Assembly (NCBI RefSeq): GCF_002796975.1
Contig: NZ_PEKV01000005.1
Span: 669,587 to 717,593, forward strand
Length of the DNA: 48,007 nucleotides
Reading direction: 5' to 3'
DNA from: Ferrovibrio sp.
Lineage (GTDB): Bacteria > Pseudomonadota > Alphaproteobacteria > Ferrovibrionales > Ferrovibrionaceae
In this document: positions 46,666 to 48,007 of the stretch, piece after piece
Numbering within the stretch: the stretch's first letter is position 1
How the letters are laid out: every line of letters begins with the position of its first letter
Program-made: the position numbers and the translations under genes
Notes under the pieces: generated by a model
The model's input: only the letters and a program-made list of their open reading frames with translations
What the model was told of the DNA's origin: nothing
Database searches by the model: none

Positions 46666-47904
46666 TCAGTCTTTGTGTTCCTCGGAGCCGAGCTTGCGCA
46701 GCAGGTCGGGTCTTGCGCGCAGCCAGGCTTCGACCGGCTCCAGGGCGCGGAACAGCAGCGGGTTGAGCGAGATCGACAGCAGCGCGCCGGCCATGATCAG
46801 ATCGCGACCCTCGGGCGGCAGCAGGCCGTAGGACACGCCAAGTCCGGCCAGGATGAAGGAGAATTCGCCGATCTGCGCCAGGCTGGCGGAAATCGTCAGC
46901 GCCGAGGTAAGCGGGTGGCGGAAGGCCAGCACGATCAGGAAGGCCGCCACCGACTTGCCCAGCAGGATGATCAGCAGCACGGCCAGCACCGCCAGCGGCG
47001 CCTCGAAGATGATGCTGGGGCGGAACAGCATGCCGACCGAGACGAAGAACAGCACGGCGAAGGCATCCTGGAAGGGCAACGAGCGCTGCGCGGCATCGTG
47101 GCTGAAATCCGACTCGTTCATGATCACGCCGGCGAAGAATGCGCCGAGTGCAAATGACACGTCGAACAGCATGGCTGCGCCGAAGGCGATCCCCAGCGCG
47201 CAGGCCAGCACGGCGAGGGTGAACAGCTCGCGCGAGCCGGTATCGGCGACATGCTGCAGCAGCCAGGGAATGACACGGCGCCCCACTACCAGCGCCAGCG
47301 CCGCGAACAACGATATCTTCACCACCGTCATCAGCAGGCTGTAGGCCAGGCTGTCGCTGCCGCTGCTCGGCCGGTCGGCCAGCAGGTCGGCAAAGGCCGG
47401 CAGCAGCAGCAGGGCTGCAATCATCAGGATGTCTTCCACCAGCAGCCAGCCGACGGCGATGCGGCCCTGGTCGCTGTCCACCTCGTTGCGGCTTTCCAGT
47501 GCGCGCAGCAACACCACGGTGCTGGCCACCGACAATGCCAGGCCGAAGACCAGGCCGCCGCCCAGGCCCCAGCCGAAAACCTGCGCCACCGCGAAGCCGA
47601 GCAGGGTGGCGACCACGATCTGCGCCAGCGCGCCGGGAATGGCGATCCAGCGCACCCGCATCAGGTCGGCGGGTGAGAAATGCAGGCCGACGCCGAACAT
47701 CAGAAGGATGACGCCGATCTCGGCCAGTTGCTGCGCCAGTACGGTATCGGCGACGAAACCGGGCGTATGGGGTCCGACGGCAATGCCGGCCAGCAGATAG
47801 CCGACCAGCGGCGACAGCCGGAATTTCTGGGCGACCATGCCGAAGACAAACGCGATCACGAAGGCAAGCGCCAGCATCGTGATGAGCGGTGCGTCATGCG
47901 GCAT
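46666..47904 (-). CDS. YbaL/KefB-like cation:proton antiporter (CPA2), no RCK domain
   Basis: Membrane protein of 412 residues with about 12 helices, closest in pattern to E. coli YbaL: MPHDAPLITMLAL..., LSPLVGYLLAGIAVGPHTPGFV, ILLMFGVGLHFSPADLM, FGLALSVASTVVLLRALE, and GWLLVEDILMI. YbaL is about 560 residues; the cytoplasmic TrkA-N (RCK) regulatory part is missing here. It would exchange K+ or Na+ for H+. ATG 47904 has an AAGGA about 10 nt upstream; an in-frame TTG at 47925 has none. Confidence 0.87.
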   Translation of the reverse strand: MPHDAPLITMLALAFVIAFVFGMVAQKFRLSPLVGYLLAGIAVGPHTPGFVADTVLAQQLAEIGVILLMFGVGLHFSPADLMRVRWIAIPGALAQIVVATLLGFAVAQVFGWGLGGGLVFGLALSVASTVVLLRALESRNEVDSDQGRIAVGWLLVEDILMIAALLLLPAFADLLADRPSSGSDSLAYSLLMTVVKISLFAALALVVGRRVIPWLLQHVADTGSRELFTLAVLACALGIAFGAAMLFDVSFALGAFFAGVIMNESDFSHDAAQRSLPFQDAFAVLFFVSVGMLFRPSIIFEAPLAVLAVLLIILLGKSVAAFLIVLAFRHPLTSALTISASLAQIGEFSFILAGLGVSYGLLPPEGRDLIMAGALLSISLNPLLFRALEPVEAWLRARPDLLRKLGSEEHKD

Positions 47905-48007
47905 AATCGAACTGTCCTTTGGCAATGGGGCGCAACTGGCGCCTTTTTATCCCCTGCTTTGTAGCGGCGAATGTCTTAGGGATTTATGAAAAGCCCGGCA
48001 TGAAAAA

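Overview
The window is a GC-rich bacterial chromosome segment and looks alphaproteobacterial, probably Rhodospirillales or a close relative. Pointers are the LDH-like malate dehydrogenase, the ubiT-ubiU-ubiV set behind an FNR-type box, a XylB/XylFHG pentose locus like that of Caulobacter and rhizobia, a PII protein of the GlnB/GlnK type, and GTCATG-type palindromic repeats in several intergenic gaps. The genus cannot be named from the sequence alone. No phage, plasmid backbone, IS element or CRISPR array is visible; most of the window is ordinary core and metabolic DNA.

Layout. 1-2.7 kb: start of a glycerol-3-phosphate ABC uptake operon (ugpB-ugpA-ugpE, minus), with a terminator between ugpB and ugpA. 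2.8-8 kb: a YgjP-type metallohydrolase and a Bcr/CflA exporter (plus) facing a secreted hydrolase and a class A PBP (minus). 8-11 kb: a Zur-box-controlled zinc uptake operon that begins with a 50-residue membrane microprotein, then znuC, znuB, znuA. 11-14.6 kb: a tiny lipoprotein, a PII gene and the anaerobic ubiquinone operon ubiT-ubiU-ubiV. 14.6-16.7 kb: leuA with a leucine-rich leader peptide and foldable leader RNA. 16.8-24 kb: CoA transferase (scoAB), a DUF6152/DUF6644 pair, a YbaY-like lipoprotein, a periplasmic binding protein, an acyl-CoA type SDR and mdh. 24.1-25.2 kb: the only island-like stretch, holding an AT-richer, 5'-truncated FRG-domain gene remnant, a YqaE/Pmp3 gene and an unusual array of AACGA motifs spaced 10-11 bp. 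25-32.5 kb: an MFS transporter, bioB, and a CrbS/CrbR-like acetate-type two-component system (symporter-kinase hybrid plus LuxR-type regulator) encoded convergently. 32.5-37.2 kb: mtgA, an orphan KdpDE-like pair with a shortened KdpD, and a malonyl-CoA synthetase. 37.2-39.9 kb: a phosphatase-kinase fusion downstream of a formate/nitrite transporter with a sigma-54-like promoter. 40.1-44.2 kb: D-xylose dehydrogenase divergent from xylFHG. 44.3-48 kb: slyX, a luciferase-like oxidoreductase, tRNA-Ser(CGA), a CBS protein and a YbaL-like antiporter.

Regulation is the strongest theme. Readable cis signals include a Zur box (zinc), an FNR-type box (oxygen), a leucine attenuator-like leader, a sigma-54-type promoter (nitrogen), a palindrome at the xylose locus and paired dyads upstream of matB. 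The least explained elements are the helically spaced AACGA array, the FRG remnant, the znu microprotein and the DUF6152/DUF6644 pair.
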